Origin: Scardovia wiggsiae F0424
Lineage (GTDB): Bacteria > Actinomycetota > Actinomycetes > Actinomycetales > Bifidobacteriaceae
Direction of reading: 5' to 3'
Assembly: GCF_000269605.1 (NCBI RefSeq)
Contig: NZ_AKCI01000001.1
Span: 496,001 to 560,000 of the forward strand
Length of the DNA: 64,000 bases
Shown here piece after piece: positions 1 through 9,741 of the stretch. The notes below the pieces were generated by a model. The model did no database searches. It had not been told where the DNA came from and saw only the letters and a program-made list of their open reading frames with translations. Position numbers and translations under genes: made by a program. Position 1 is the first letter of the stretch, and each line of letters opens with the position of its first letter.

Positions 1-134
1 CATACAGTACCTGGGCGGTGCGGACGTCAAGATGTGTATATGATGTGTGCTGTATGGCGCGCCGGGAATAAATCGTGTGCGGCGGTGTTGACACTTTCAA
101 TAGATCATAACTTGGACACGCGGAAGGATGTGCT
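1..134. other. Left edge, no confident gene
   Basis: This is the leader of the clgR-type gene. A short open frame on the plus strand reaches a TGA at 41-43 and another a TAA at 67-69. Either could be the tail of an upstream gene cut by the window edge, but neither is long enough to recognise. The rest is AT-richer and probably carries the clgR promoter. Confidence 0.3.
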
Positions 135-698
135 ATGGCAGAAACGGCTATGCAGCTTACATCAAATCTTGAGACCCGTCGGGCGAGGCCTGTGATAATG
201 GAACATACTGAAGCCATGAATAAGAACCTTACTCCGGCACAGCGCAGGGCTGTTGAACTGGCGCGCCAGCAGATCATAAAGGCGAAGCAGGCCAGGGCTG
301 CAATAGATGAAAAACAGAATTCCAGATACAGCCGCTGGGTACATTCTGAAAGCCGTGAGGATAGCGGTACGAAGCAGGGGAACATCCAGGACCCTGCTGC
401 AGAAGGCGAGATATCCCTGCGCAAAGTGCAGGGAGGCATACTGAGGTCTTTGCGTACGCGCGACCATAAAACGCTTCGTGAGATCAGTGAAAAAGCGGGG
501 GTATCTCTGGGCTATCTTTCAGAGGTCGAGCGTGGGCAGAAGGAAGCCAGCTCTGAATTGCTTATGTCTATCACTGAAGCACTCGGGGTACGGCTTTCAG
601 ATATGCTTGTTATGGTAGCTGACCAGATACGTGTTGCCGAAAATAAGGCAGCAGCCCCCGGTATCACAGATATCGCCGATGAGGCTGCAGCTGTTTAA
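135..698 (+). CDS. clgR: ClgR-like XRE-family transcriptional regulator
   Basis: This is a DNA-binding regulator of 187 residues. The first ~95 residues are a polar, poorly conserved-looking extension. A Cro/CI-type helix-turn-helix occupies about residues 97-160, containing ISEKAGVSLGYLSEVERG, a typical recognition-helix region. The ATG at 135 is preceded by a GGAAGG ribosome site at 122-127. In actinobacteria, ClgR activates clp protease genes and some repair genes. In Bifidobacterium breve it has been reported to control the clpP operon, with RecA acting as co-factor. The gene lies just upstream of recA here, as in many actinobacteria, and clpP1-clpP2 are 54 kb away in the same window. Assignment to ClgR rather than another XRE regulator rests on the HTH sequence and the recA neighbourhood. 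Confidence 0.85.
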   Translation: MAETAMQLTSNLETRRARPVIMEHTEAMNKNLTPAQRRAVELARQQIIKAKQARAAIDEKQNSRYSRWVHSESREDSGTKQGNIQDPAAEGEISLRKVQGGILRSLRTRDHKTLREISEKAGVSLGYLSEVERGQKEASSELLMSITEALGVRLSDMLVMVADQIRVAENKAAAPGITDIADEAAAV

Positions 699-715
699 TA
701 ACAGTACATATGTCA

Positions 716-949
716 ATGCGTGAACGTGAGTTTTGGGAACTGCTTGAAGAAGTATTCGGAAGGGTCTACGGCCGCAGTATCGCCAGAGACCAGAGGCTGG
801 CGCGGCTGCAGTCGATGACAGTATATGAAGCGCTTGATGCGGGGATTGAGCCGCGTGTCGTATGGAATGTGCTCTGCGACCAGATGGATGTGCCCGATTC
901 CTCCCGATGGGGGAAGGATCATAACGCGCCTCCTATGCCGGCACCCTGA
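716..949 (+). CDS. DUF3046 family protein
   Basis: This small protein (77 residues from the ATG at 716, two more from the ATG at 710) begins with MREREFWELLEEVFG and has the paired tryptophan and acidic pattern of the actinobacterial DUF3046 family. That family is characteristically encoded immediately before recA. I prefer the start at 716 because family members usually begin MRxxEFW. No strong ribosome site is visible for either start, so it may be translated in coupling with the regulator gene that ends 17 bases earlier. The function of the family is unknown. Its constant position next to recA suggests, but does not show, a link to DNA repair. Confidence 0.85.
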   Translation: MREREFWELLEEVFGRVYGRSIARDQRLARLQSMTVYEALDAGIEPRVVWNVLCDQMDVPDSSRWGKDHNAPPMPAP

Positions 950-964
950 TTCGCGGCAGTGCAT

Positions 965-980
965 TCGAACACATGTTCGA
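965..980. promoter_or_regulatory. LexA/SOS box upstream of recA
   Basis: TCGAACACATGTTCGA has two perfect 7-base inverted arms around a CA centre. It matches the Gram-positive/actinobacterial LexA operator pattern CGAAC-N4-GTTCG. It lies about 140 bases before the recA start and after the DUF3046 stop, so recA (with recX) is very likely under SOS control. Confidence 0.9.
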
Positions 981-1030
981 CCATTATTGTAGAATGGGAT
1001 AAGCAAAAGTAAAGATGGATATGGGGCGTG

Positions 1031-1050
1031 TTATCCACATCTGACCACAT
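1031..1050 (+). promoter_or_regulatory. 20-bp promoter-region element containing a perfect DnaA box
   Basis: TTATCCACATCTGACCACAT begins with a perfect DnaA-box nonamer (1031-1039) and contains two CCACAT units in direct repeat at a 10-base period. The same element recurs with two mismatches at 13246-13265. Both copies lie about 65-85 bases before a gene start. Its role is unknown. Confidence 0.45.
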
Positions 1051-1122
1051 AAGAGTAAAGATATATACACTTGTGTCCGTACAGGTATAGTGGATAGCAC
1101 GAACTCATGAACAGGAGAACAG

Positions 1123-2232
1123 ATGCCACGTACAAAAGATACTGCGAACGCCCAGGATGCACGCCGCCAGGCTGCATTGGATACTGCTCTCGCACAAGTT
1201 GAGAAGGCCTTCGGCAAAGGTTCCGCAATGCGCCTGGGGGATAAGCCCGTCAACCAGGTAGAAGTTATCCCTACAGGATCCATTGCCCTTGATCTTGCCT
1301 TGGGAATAGGCGGTTTGCCGCGTGGCAGGATCATCGAGATATTCGGCCCCGAATCGTCAGGTAAAACGACTATTGCCCTGCATGCAGTCGCCAATGCCCA
1401 GAAGAATGGCGGTGTTGCAGCATTCATAGATGCTGAGCATGCGCTTGACCCTGATTATGCGCGCAAGCTGGGCGTTGATACCGATTCCCTGATCATCTCC
1501 CAGCCTGATAATGGCGAGCAGGCGCTGGAAATAGCCGATATGCTTATCCGCTCGGGCGCGCTTGACATTATCGTTGTTGATTCGGTAGCAGCCCTGGTGC
1601 CGAAAGCGGAAATTGACGGCGAAATGGGGGACAGCCATGTTGGTCTCCAGGCACGCCTGATGAGCCAGGCACTGCGCAAAATGACAGGTGCCCTGTCCCA
1701 GTCTAACACTACAGCTATTTTTATTAACCAGCTGCGCGAAAAGATTGGTGTTATGTTTGGCAACCCTGAAACGACAACAGGCGGCAAGGCCCTTAAATTC
1801 TATTCTTCAGTCCGTCTTGATATCCGCCGTATACAGACACTGAAGAATGGTGATGAAGCTGTAGGGAACCGGACACGTATAAAAGTCGTTAAAAATAAAA
1901 TGGCACCCCCTTTCAAATCAGCAGAATTCGATATCCTTTACGGTGAAGGCGTATCAAGGGAAGGCTCGCTTATCGACATGGCGCTTAGCGCCGGGATCGT
2001 GAAGAAATCCGGTTCATGGTTTACATATGAAGGCGACCAGCTCGGACAGGGGCGCGAGAAAGTCCGCCAGTTCCTTAAAGATAATCCTGAACTTGCAGAT
2101 GAGATTGAAGGCAAGGTAAAAGTTGCATATAATGTGATCCCTGGCCCTGCTGCCGATGACGGCGATCCCTCTGCATCTTCTGAGGTCAAAACAGCGGACG
2201 GTAATGGCAAGCAGCCTGAAGGCAGCAAGTGA
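1123..2232 (+). CDS. recA: Recombinase A (RecA)
   Basis: RecA forms ATP-dependent filaments on single-stranded DNA, catalyses strand exchange and stimulates LexA self-cleavage. The 369-residue protein has the family's normal length. The Walker A motif GPESSGKTT is at about residue 75, and the L2 region and a glycine-rich stretch ([21 protein letters not shown]) are intact. The acidic, low-complexity C-terminus is typical of actinobacterial RecA. The start is supported by AGGAG at 1113-1117, five bases before the ATG. The stop overlaps the recX start, so the two are translationally coupled. The LexA box at 965-980 indicates SOS induction. No inteins or frameshifts are present. Confidence 0.98.
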   Translation: MPRTKDTANAQDARRQAALDTALAQVEKAFGKGSAMRLGDKPVNQVEVIPTGSIALDLALGIGGLPRGRIIEIFGPESSGKTTIALHAVANAQKNGGVAAFIDAEHALDPDYARKLGVDTDSLIISQPDNGEQALEIADMLIRSGALDIIVVDSVAALVPKAEIDGEMGDSHVGLQARLMSQALRKMTGALSQSNTTAIFINQLREKIGVMFGNPETTTGGKALKFYSSVRLDIRRIQTLKNGDEAVGNRTRIKVVKNKMAPPFKSAEFDILYGEGVSREGSLIDMALSAGIVKKSGSWFTYEGDQLGQGREKVRQFLKDNPELADEIEGKVKVAYNVIPGPAADDGDPSASSEVKTADGNGKQPEGSK

Positions 2233-2789
2233 CCGGCAGCTTGCCCGGCGTCACTGCGGGGAATATGGATCTTAAGCCGGATAAGGATTCTGCATTATAC
2301 AGATCAGATGAGGAAAATAAATGCCAGGAAGCGGCTCTGCGGCTGCTGGATGCTGCGCCAAGATCCTCCGGTTCCCTGCGGACACGTCTTATTGCAAAAG
2401 GCTATGAAGAGGAAACTGTCGGTAAAGTCGTAAGGCGGCTTGTATCTTCGCGCCTTATTGATGATGGGCAGTATGCCCGCAGCATGGTGCAGTATTGCCT
2501 GTCTCGGTTCCTTGGGGAGTACGGGACAAGGCAGGAGCTGCGTAAAAAAGAGGTTGAAGGGCCTCTTATCACTGCTGTTGTTGAGGAAGCGCGAGAGGCC
2601 GGCAAATTTGAAAATTCCGCATACGAGCTTGCCCTCAAAGTATCGAAAAAAACCAGCGGGCTGGATACCAGAACCAGGCTGCGGCGTTTTTGGTCGGCAT
2701 GCGCGAGGAAAGGGCATGACCCGGATACTATACGCAGGTATACTGATATCCTTTGTGAAGATTCCGAAGGGTTGGAAAACGAAGAATAA
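2229..2789 (+). CDS. recX: Regulatory protein RecX
   Basis: RecX binds RecA filaments and limits their extension and activity. The gene begins with a GTG overlapping the recA stop (GTGA, 2229-2232), giving 186 residues. An internal ATG at 2265 is a possible alternative. After a ~30-residue variable N-terminus the protein shows the three-helix tandem repeats of the family, for example [16 protein letters not shown] followed by [17 protein letters not shown]. The final repeat carries [20 protein letters not shown]. Expression probably follows recA through the shared transcript. Confidence 0.93.
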   Translation: MTGSLPGVTAGNMDLKPDKDSALYRSDEENKCQEAALRLLDAAPRSSGSLRTRLIAKGYEEETVGKVVRRLVSSRLIDDGQYARSMVQYCLSRFLGEYGTRQELRKKEVEGPLITAVVEEAREAGKFENSAYELALKVSKKTSGLDTRTRLRRFWSACARKGHDPDTIRRYTDILCEDSEGLENEE

Positions 2790-2842
2790 AAATACAGATG
2801 TTTAAGGGCTGAGTCACTGGGGAACCGGGCACTGGAGTGCTG

Positions 2843-3210
2843 AAAGTGAGACCTCTTATACCCCGGGTTCTGTCGTTATGCAAAGCATACGTGTGGTTAT
2901 CCATCTCGACTTAACGTTGCCGCTAAGCTCCAGCAGCCTACCCGAAGACGTGAGCGAGCAGCCCATATGCCTTCTGCTTGGCCTTGCTCCCAATGAGGCT
3001 TGCCGTGCGGTCTGCGTTACCGCAGATCCGGTGGTCTCTTACACCGCCGTTTCACCCTTACTCCCATACCGGGGTATGGGGGCGGTCTGCTTTCTGTTGC
3101 GCTATCTCTCAGGTCGCCCTGGGCGGACGTTATCCGCCATTGTGCTCTGTGGAGCCCGGAAGTTCCTCAGTACTGTAAAACAGTACCGCAACCACAAAGA
3201 GGTCTCAGTC
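2843..3210 (-). ncRNA. rnpB: RNase P RNA (M1 RNA)
   Basis: This is the catalytic RNA that removes the 5' leader from tRNA precursors, encoded on the minus strand between recX and hpf. Read on that strand it shows the family's conserved blocks: GAGGAACTTCCGGGCTCC near the 5' end, GGGTGAAACGGCGG in the middle, and AACCCGGGGTATAAGAGG near the 3' end. The closing P1 helix is exact: 2847-2857 is the reverse complement of 3197-3207. Ends are set from P1 and are good to within about ten bases. Several open frames overlap this stretch on the plus strand and should not be called as genes. The length of ~368 nt fits bacterial type A RNase P RNA. Confidence 0.95.
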
Positions 3211-3383
3211 CGTCCAGATTAGCAAAAGCTGTGAACACGTTACAGGGAGCACATATCTTTTGTGGCTGTGTTATGGTAATCACGACACGGTGCAGAAGAT
3301 TTTAAGGAAATGCGATATTATAAAAATAACGACGAAGCCGTCGTTATGAACAGCGGTTCACCGCTCAAACCTAGGAGGTTCGC

Positions 3384-4055
3384 ATGGAAATTGTAGTGAC
3401 CGGACGTCGAATCCAGATAAAGCAGAGGTTCCGTGACGTTATAGACAGTAAAATGAATCGTGTAACTGCAATAGCCCCGGATGCGCAACGTGTGACGATC
3501 GTAGTTACGCATGAAGGCAATCCACGCCAGGCAGATACAGCAAAGCGTGTAGAAATAACCGTGTACGCCGGACGGACGGTTGTACGCGCAGAGGCATCCA
3601 GCAGCGATGAATACAGTGCGCTTGACCTGGCCCTTGATAAACTGACACTGCGGCTGCGCCGTTCCCGTGACCGGCGCAAGGACCATCGCCGCGGCTACAG
3701 CAGTGAAGTCCCTGTAGACCTTGGCATGGCTGAAGAACCGGCAGTTACCCCGCAGGAGCTGGAGGAGCCGGCATTGGAACCGACGAACAGCACTGATGAG
3801 GCAGTGGCGGGGGATCTGGGCCCCGGTGAATCTGTTGAAGTCCAGGTAGGGGATACACCTGTGACGATCCGCCGTAAGCTCCATATTGCCGAGCCAATGA
3901 CGATCGATGAAGCAATAAACCAGATGGAGCTTATCGGGCATGATTTCTTCCTGTTTGTCAATATTGATACGAAGCGCCCATCTGTGGTATACCACCGCCA
4001 CGGGTGGAGCTATGGGGTATTTGAAATAGATACTCCGGAAAATGCAGCACGGTAA
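3384..4055 (+). CDS. hpf: Ribosome hibernation promoting factor, long form
   Basis: HPF binds the decoding centre of idle ribosomes and, in the long form, pairs 70S particles into inactive 100S dimers. The 223-residue protein has the N-terminal S30AE domain (from MEIVVTGRRIQIKQRFRD to LRRSRDRRKDH, residues 1-95), an acidic linker, and the C-terminal dimerisation domain (IRRKLHIAEPMTIDEAINQM and the FLFVNIDT...VVYHRHG strand region). This two-domain make-up and length define the long form. A strong AGGAGG at 3372-3377 sits seven bases before the ATG. A perfect hairpin follows the gene. Confidence 0.95.
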   Translation: MEIVVTGRRIQIKQRFRDVIDSKMNRVTAIAPDAQRVTIVVTHEGNPRQADTAKRVEITVYAGRTVVRAEASSSDEYSALDLALDKLTLRLRRSRDRRKDHRRGYSSEVPVDLGMAEEPAVTPQELEEPALEPTNSTDEAVAGDLGPGESVEVQVGDTPVTIRRKLHIAEPMTIDEAINQMELIGHDFFLFVNIDTKRPSVVYHRHGWSYGVFEIDTPENAAR

Positions 4056-4096
4056 GCGTGCGGCGCAATAATAAGCTCAAAAATAATATTTATACT

Positions 4097-4124
4097 GCAG
4101 CCACCGGGTACCGGTGGCTGCTTC
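4097..4124 (+). terminator. Hairpin after hpf, probable terminator
   Basis: A perfect 11-base stem (4097-4107 with 4111-4121) and a three-base GTA loop are followed by TTCGT. The stem is strong but the T-run is short, so it may be a leaky terminator or attenuator between hpf and secA. Confidence 0.6.
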
Positions 4125-4233
4125 GTACTGCTGCGTAAATATCAGCACGATTGGGTACTATAGTAAAAGTTTGTCTGAACAGGCCTGCTGGTCCATATGG
4201 CGGGCTTTGCTTACTATGCACAAGGAGTATGGA

Positions 4234-7170
4234 GTGTCATTACTTGATAGAGCACTGCGGATGGGCGAGGAGCAGCAGCGCCGTAAGCTAAAAGGCGTTG
4301 CTGAGGCTGCGAACGCACTGGAAGATGAGATTTCTGAGCTGACCGACGACGAACTTAAAAGCCAGACAGCGAAATTCAAGGAAAAGCTTGATAACGGTGC
4401 AAAACTTGATGATCTCATGCCTGAAGCATTTGCGACAGTACGCGAAGTATCCAAGCGTACCCTTGGGCAGCGCCACTTTGATGTGCAGCTTATGGGCGGT
4501 GCGGCACTCCATTGGGGGAATATTGCCGAAATGAAGACCGGTGAAGGGAAAACACTGGTCGCAACTCTCCCAGCATATCTCAACGCCCTGGAGGGTAAAG
4601 GCGTCCATGTTGTCACGGTGAATGATTACCTTGCGAGCTACCAGTCTGAGCTTATGGGGCGCATCTACCGTTTCCTGGGGATGGAAACCGGGTGCATCAT
4701 TACAGACCAGCAGCCGGCAGAGCGCCGCAAGCAGTACAATGCAGACATCACCTACGGTACAAATAATGAGTTCGGTTTTGATTACCTGCGCGATAATATG
4801 GCGTGGGAAAAAAATGAACTCGTCCAGCGCGGGCACCATTATGCAATAGTTGATGAAGTCGATTCTATCCTTATCGATGAAGCCCGTACGCCGCTGATCA
4901 TCTCAGGCCCGTCTGAGGGCGATGTTACTCGGTGGTACCGCCAGTTCGCGCGTCTTGCTCCGCGTCTGGAGCGCGAAACCGATTATGAGGTTGACGAAAA
5001 GAAAAAGACTGTAGGTATCCTCGACTCAGGGATCACTAAAGTTGAGGATTATCTGGGCATTGATAACCTTTATGAGCCGAGCAACACAGCCCTGATCGGC
5101 TATCTCAACAATGCCATCAAGGCTAAGGAACTTTTCCTGCGCGATAAGGATTATGTTGTGCAGGGTGGGGAAGTCCTCATCGTTGACGAGCATACCGGCC
5201 GTATGCTTCACGGGCGCCGTTACAACGAAGGCCTCCATCAGGCTATTGAAGCTAAAGAGGGTGTGGAGGTCCAGGCGGAAAACCAGACTTTTGCAACTAT
5301 TACGCTTCAAAACTATTTCCGTATGTATGACAAGCTTTCGGGCATGACAGGTACTGCTGAGACTGAGGCAGCTGAATTCATGAACACATACAAGCTTGGC
5401 GTTATCCCCATCCCTACGAATAAGGACATGATCCGTAAAGATAAGGATGACCTTATTTTCCGTACCCGCAAGGAAAAGCTTGTGGCTATCGTCAAGGATG
5501 TGGCCGACAGGTATGCCAAAGGCCAGCCTGTACTGCTGGGAACGGCATCCGTTGAGGCATCTGAAGTAGTCTCCTCACTGCTTGATGTGGCAAAAATACC
5601 GCATAAAGTGCTCAATGCGAAGCATCACGAAGCGGAGGCTGCAGTAGTTGCTGTTGCAGGCCGTAAAGGTGCTGTGACTGTTGCCACGAACATGGCGGGC
5701 CGCGGTACTGATATCATGCTGGGCGGGAATGTTGAGTTCCTTGCTGACCAGAAACTGAAATCCCACGGCTATTCTGCCGAAGATACTCCGGAGGAATATG
5801 AACGCCTGTGGCCCTCTACACTTGAAGATATCAGGCAGCAGGTCAAGGATGAGCATGAAGAAGTAGTCGAACTCGGCGGATTGTATGTGCTCGGCACAGA
5901 ACGCCACGAATCCCGGCGGATCGACAATCAGCTGCGGGGCCGTTCCGGGCGTCAGGGCGATCCCGGCGAATCGCGCTTCTATCTGTCCCTGGAAGACAAT
6001 CTGATGCGCCTGTTCAATACCCAGCTTGTAGCTGCCGTTATGCGCAATAACATGCCGGAAGGCGAGCCGCTGGAGCAGAAAAGCATATCGCGTGGCGTCC
6101 GCAATGCCCAGAAATCGGTTGAAGCCCGGAACTACGAAATGCGTAAGAACGTGCTGAAATACGATGATGTTATGAACAAACAGCGTACTGTTGTTTATAA
6201 AGAACGTATGGAAGTGCTGAAGGGTGCTGATATTGCTGCAGATGTGCAGGAATTTATCAAGTCCGTCATCAATTCGTATATCCATGGCGCCACACGGGGT
6301 ACCGACAGGGTGGACCGCTGGGATTACGAGGGTCTGTGGAAGGCTTTGAAGAGCATTATCCCGCTTGATTTCGATACTGATGAAATTGAATCCGAAGTTG
6401 CCCAGCTGAAAGGCGATAAGGCGCGCAGAAAACTTGCAGAGCTGATCTACGATAAAGTCCATAGTGAATATGAGGAGCGGGAAGCCCTTATTGGTGCTGA
6501 CACTATGCGTGATATTGAACGCCGCGTCGTCCTGGCGACGATGGACCGCAAATGGCGTGAACATCTGTATGAGATGGACTACCTTAAAGATGGTATCGGC
6601 CTGCGCGGTATGGGGCAGAGGGACCCTCTGGTCGAGTATCAGCGTGAAGGCTATCAGATGTATAATTCTATGGTCGATTCGATCAAGGAAGAGGGGATCC
6701 AGCTGCTTTTCAACCTTGACCTTGAGGCTGTTGCCCACGCGGATGAAGAGGACAGCCAGCTGGACGGGCATGATGATGGGGAGCTTGAGTATTCATCCCC
6801 TGCAGACCCTGATTCGAATACTGATGACGGGCCTGAAGCTTCCGGAGATGAACCGGATGACGTTAATACGGATGATACGGATGGGAATGGCGCTGGTTCC
6901 GCCAAGACAGAATCCGGCCGGCCTTCTGACGGCGATGCGTCTTCCGATAAGGAAAGGCACAGCTATGAAGGGTCGGTGACAGGCATGGCGCCGATATCCC
7001 ATGCTGAGCAGAAAGTCCCCCTGTCCCGGCGTCCCAAAAGCGAGGAGCTGAAAACCCCGTGGGCTGACGGCAGGACGTTCCCCGGCACGCCTAAGAATGC
7101 CCCCTGCCCATGCGGCTCAGGGCGCAAGTATAAAATGTGCCATGGGCAGAATGAGAAGGCGGATAAATAA
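4234..7170 (+). CDS. secA: Preprotein translocase ATPase SecA
   Basis: SecA is the motor that pushes unfolded preproteins through SecYEG. I place the start at the GTG at 4234, because AAGGAG lies at 4222-4227 and the product then begins [19 protein letters not shown] like other actinobacterial SecA proteins. The open frame extends further upstream but those codons look untranslated. The 978-residue product has MKTGEGKT (Walker A, residues 100-107), DEVD followed by [15 protein letters not shown], and the second nucleotide-binding region [15 protein letters not shown] and [16 protein letters not shown] long acidic linker precedes the C-terminal zinc-binding SEC-C motif [14 protein letters not shown]. 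It is the housekeeping SecA1 type by length. Confidence 0.97.
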   Translation: MSLLDRALRMGEEQQRRKLKGVAEAANALEDEISELTDDELKSQTAKFKEKLDNGAKLDDLMPEAFATVREVSKRTLGQRHFDVQLMGGAALHWGNIAEMKTGEGKTLVATLPAYLNALEGKGVHVVTVNDYLASYQSELMGRIYRFLGMETGCIITDQQPAERRKQYNADITYGTNNEFGFDYLRDNMAWEKNELVQRGHHYAIVDEVDSILIDEARTPLIISGPSEGDVTRWYRQFARLAPRLERETDYEVDEKKKTVGILDSGITKVEDYLGIDNLYEPSNTALIGYLNNAIKAKELFLRDKDYVVQGGEVLIVDEHTGRMLHGRRYNEGLHQAIEAKEGVEVQAENQTFATITLQNYFRMYDKLSGMTGTAETEAAEFMNTYKLGVIPIPTNKDMIRKDKDDLIFRTRKEKLVAIVKDVADRYAKGQPVLLGTASVEASEVVSSLLDVAKIPHKVLNAKHHEAEAAVVAVAGRKGAVTVATNMAGRGTDIMLGGNVEFLADQKLKSHGYSAEDTPEEYERLWPSTLEDIRQQVKDEHEEVVELGGLYVLGTERHESRRIDNQLRGRSGRQGDPGESRFYLSLEDNLMRLFNTQLVAAVMRNNMPEGEPLEQKSISRGVRNAQKSVEARNYEMRKNVLKYDDVMNKQRTVVYKERMEVLKGADIAADVQEFIKSVINSYIHGATRGTDRVDRWDYEGLWKALKSIIPLDFDTDEIESEVAQLKGDKARRKLAELIYDKVHSEYEEREALIGADTMRDIERRVVLATMDRKWREHLYEMDYLKDGIGLRGMGQRDPLVEYQREGYQMYNSMVDSIKEEGIQLLFNLDLEAVAHADEEDSQLDGHDDGELEYSSPADPDSNTDDGPEASGDEPDDVNTDDTDGNGAGSAKTESGRPSDGDASSDKERHSYEGSVTGMAPISHAEQKVPLSRRPKSEELKTPWADGRTFPGTPKNAPCPCGSGRKYKMCHGQNEKADK

Positions 7171-7242
7171 AAGCTGGATCATAAACAGTACTATAATTAA
7201 TCTGGTATAGTAAGGTACAGGATTAAGTACTGATATATGTTT

Positions 7243-7268
7243 GGTTACAGATAACGGGATCTGTAACC
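7243..7268. promoter_or_regulatory. Perfect inverted repeat before the glucokinase
   Basis: GGTTACAGAT and ATCTGTAACC form exact 10-base arms around a six-base spacer, ending 24 bases before the glucokinase ATG. No T-run follows, so an operator or leader hairpin is more likely than a terminator. The binding protein is unknown. Confidence 0.55.
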
Positions 7269-7292
7269 AGACGTTGTGCAAGGAAGACTGAT

Positions 7293-8240
7293 ATGCATAC
7301 AATGGCTGTTGATATTGGCGGTACCAAGATCGCTGTAGGGATATGTGACGAAGATGATGCAATCATCCGTTCATGGACAGTCCCGACGCCGAAAGAGGCT
7401 GATGCTATAGATAAGCATATTGCCGAGATGTATCGTGAGACGAAAAAACTGTATGACGATATTGCGGCAATAGGGATATCGGCAGCAGGGAATGTTAAGG
7501 AAGACAGGCATACTATAGCGTTTTCGGCGAATATCCCGGTGTGGATCAATTATGACCTGTCTTCGCATATCGGGGACCTTATTGGCCATGAGGTGCCCGT
7601 AATCGTAGAGAATGATGCCAATTGTGCCGGATGGGGCGAATATGTCCATGGGGCTGGCCAGGGGCATACGAATATGGTTGCGCTGACTGTGGGTACCGGC
7701 CTTGGAGGTGCTGTCGTGCTCAACGGGCAGCTGTACCGCGGGTCATTCGGGATGGGGTCTGAATTAGGCCATATACCTATGGTCCCGGACGGTGATTTCT
7801 GCGGATGCGGTTTGCGCGGCTGCGCGGAACGCTATACTTCCGGCAATGCACTCGAGCACTTTGCCCGTTCTGCTGTGCGGCGACGGCCCCAGGAGGCTTC
7901 CCGCCTGCTTGAACTGTGCAATGGGGATATTGATGAGCTTGAGGGGAAAATGGTTTCCCAGGCTGCTGTCGAAGGCGATGCAATAGGCATGTACGCCTTC
8001 AATAAGATTGGGGAGTGGCTTGGCCGCACAATGGCTTCTATTTCAGCTGTCCTTGATCCGGATATTTATGTGATTGGTGGAGGGGTTGTCGCTGTCGGTG
8101 ATATCCTCCTGGAACCGGCCCGGAATGCGTATGTCCGTTTCCTCCAGGCGAGTGCGTACCGGCCCCATGCAGAGATAGCCCCAGCTACATCCGGCCAGGA
8201 TGCAGGGCTTATTGGTGCGGCTAATCTGGCGCTGCACTGA
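7293..8240 (+). CDS. glk: ROK-family glucokinase
   Basis: This enzyme phosphorylates glucose to glucose 6-phosphate and feeds the central fermentative pathway. The 315-residue protein starts with the phosphate-binding MAVDIGGTKIAVG. It has GTGLGGAVVLNG in the middle and the ROK zinc signature, GH followed by CGCGLRGCAE at roughly residues 159-180. A second glycine-rich segment YVIGGGVVAVG lies near the C-terminus. There is no DNA-binding domain, so it is an enzyme rather than a ROK repressor. The leader carries a perfect inverted repeat. Whether it uses ATP or polyphosphate cannot be told from sequence alone. Confidence 0.9.
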   Translation: MHTMAVDIGGTKIAVGICDEDDAIIRSWTVPTPKEADAIDKHIAEMYRETKKLYDDIAAIGISAAGNVKEDRHTIAFSANIPVWINYDLSSHIGDLIGHEVPVIVENDANCAGWGEYVHGAGQGHTNMVALTVGTGLGGAVVLNGQLYRGSFGMGSELGHIPMVPDGDFCGCGLRGCAERYTSGNALEHFARSAVRRRPQEASRLLELCNGDIDELEGKMVSQAAVEGDAIGMYAFNKIGEWLGRTMASISAVLDPDIYVIGGGVVAVGDILLEPARNAYVRFLQASAYRPHAEIAPATSGQDAGLIGAANLALH

Positions 8241-8307
8241 CCTTCCAACGCCTGTATCCGTCCGGATGTAGGATACGCTTACGCCCGGCCGGGGGCAAAG
8301 GGCATAA

Positions 8308-8859
8308 TCAGATCTGTGCTCCATCGGCAAAAGGCGGGTTGCCGCTGCCGGGGCTGTCAGTATGGCGGGTTTTCCGTGACGATCGTATAATACCGGCAAA
8401 AATACCCAAGGCAATAAGGAAAAGCACTGCAGCACAGATCGCCAGCAGCTGGGACAGCTGAGGGAAACATACTGCGCATAATACGGCAATAATACCGAGA
8501 AGGATGCAGGCTACACCTGTAAAAATACCCCCTGCAGCCTGTACCGAGAAACTGTCCACTGTTTCCGGCGCTGTAAAACGGTTATCCAGGGAATCGGCAT
8601 CCAGCCAGGACGTCCTGAAACTGCGCGGTCCTGGCTGCCCGCCTGATACGAAAGCTGAATTTTTGAAATCCGTGTACGAGAACTTCCCCTTCTCATTGTG
8701 CTTTTCCTTTGCCCTTCTGGCATGCCGTTCAAATCGCCTGGCATCTTTTGAGCCTGCGATGTCGGACAGCTCCTCTTTATGTTCCCGGGCAAAGGCTTCC
8801 CAGGATGCGTCAGACGGATCGGGATCCTGCAGACTGCCATCGTGTTTGTTTCTGGTCAT
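8308..8859 (-). CDS. Small membrane protein with two transmembrane segments
   Basis: The 183-residue protein has a charged cytoplasmic N-terminal half, with SWEAFAREHKEELSDIAGSK followed by an Arg/Lys-rich helix FERHARRAKEKHNEKGK. Two hydrophobic segments lie at about residues 110-130 (GIFTGVACILLGIIAVLCAV) and 137-157 (LLAICAAVLFLIALGIFAGI). A short polar tail follows. Similar membrane proteins with the same N-terminal pattern occur in bifidobacteria, from memory, but I know no function. It is convergent with the glucokinase and divergent from plsC. Confidence 0.75.
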   Translation of the reverse strand: MTRNKHDGSLQDPDPSDASWEAFAREHKEELSDIAGSKDARRFERHARRAKEKHNEKGKFSYTDFKNSAFVSGGQPGPRSFRTSWLDADSLDNRFTAPETVDSFSVQAAGGIFTGVACILLGIIAVLCAVCFPQLSQLLAICAAVLFLIALGIFAGIIRSSRKTRHTDSPGSGNPPFADGAQI

Positions 8860-8918
8860 ACTTATACTGTAATAGGTGATAACGATAGTACGAGACGGGC
8901 AAGCGATACAGAGGTCCT

Positions 8919-9683
8919 ATGATGTTATACTGGTTTTTTGTTAAGGTTTTAGGGCCATTGGCCCGTCATCGTTTTTCCCCGAAGGCGTTCGGTGTAGATA
9001 ACATCCCCCGCCAGGGCGGAGGGATCATTGCTGCGAACCACCTGTCTGTTATAGATGACGGCGTTATCCCGCTGACATCACCGCGAATGGTCCATTATAT
9101 GGGGAAAAGCGATTATTTCACCGGTAAGGGGATCAAAGGGGCGTTCAAGAAATGGTGGTTTACCTCTGTCGGTGTTTTCCCTGTTGACAGGGCAGGAGGA
9201 GCTGCTGCTGAAGGTGCTATGAATACGGCTCGGGACATTATCGAACAGGGGCATTTGTTCGGTATCCATCCCGAGGGCACCCGAAGCCCGGACGGGAGAT
9301 TATATAAGGCGCATACAGGTGCTGCTCGCCTGGCGCTGGAAACCGGATGCCCTGTCATACCTACAGGTCTTTTCGGCACAGATAAAATTATGAAAATCGG
9401 ACAGACTATCCCTTCTAAAGGCACGTGCACAGTTATCTACGGCGAACCTGTATATCCTTCGAAGCATCAGGAAGGTACAGGGCTTACCCGTCAGGAAGTG
9501 CGCGATTTCGCTGATAAGATCTCGCGTGCAATACAGCAGATCACCGGCCAGGAATATGTCGATGAATATGCGCAGGTGGTGAAGAAGCAGATGGCTGCTG
9601 AAGCCGCCCAGAAGGCTGCAGACCAGGCAAAGAAGGATGCCAGTGCTGCTAAGGCTGAAGCATCAGCCGAACCGGAACTGTAG
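8919..9683 (+). CDS. plsC: 1-acyl-sn-glycerol-3-phosphate acyltransferase
   Basis: PlsC transfers a fatty acyl chain to lysophosphatidic acid to make phosphatidic acid, the precursor of membrane phospholipids. The 254-residue protein has the catalytic HX4D box (NHLSVIDD, about residue 40) and the substrate-binding PEGTRSPDG box (about residue 118). An N-terminal hydrophobic segment MMLYWFFVKVLGPLA would anchor it to the membrane. The last ~40 residues are an Ala/Lys-rich tail after the catalytic domain that is not needed for the fold. GAGG precedes the ATG. No partner plsY or plsX is visible in the window. Confidence 0.92.
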   Translation: MMLYWFFVKVLGPLARHRFSPKAFGVDNIPRQGGGIIAANHLSVIDDGVIPLTSPRMVHYMGKSDYFTGKGIKGAFKKWWFTSVGVFPVDRAGGAAAEGAMNTARDIIEQGHLFGIHPEGTRSPDGRLYKAHTGAARLALETGCPVIPTGLFGTDKIMKIGQTIPSKGTCTVIYGEPVYPSKHQEGTGLTRQEVRDFADKISRAIQQITGQEYVDEYAQVVKKQMAAEAAQKAADQAKKDASAAKAEASAEPEL

Positions 9684-9741
9684 GATACGTGCAGAACTGA
9701 TTGCGGGCCCGGCTGTCCCATAAGGATATTTCATAAGCCTG

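Noticed and set aside
1031-1039. Possible replication origin because of a DnaA box
   Set aside because: Only single boxes are present, with no cluster, no dnaA, dnaN or gyrB beside them and no AT-rich unwinding region.
2878-3305. Several plus-strand open frames of 66-114 codons
   Set aside because: They lie inside or against the minus-strand RNase P RNA. The conserved RNA blocks and exact P1 helix explain the sequence, and none of the proteins resembles a family.
4114-4233. Upstream extension of secA from an earlier ATG
   Set aside because: The extra 40 residues do not resemble SecA and overlap a terminator-like hairpin, whereas the GTG at 4234 has a strong ribosome site.
5575-6771. A 398-codon open frame on the minus strand
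   Set aside because: It is antisense within secA, which has complete motifs. It has no ribosome site or family similarity, so it is a shadow of secA codon use.
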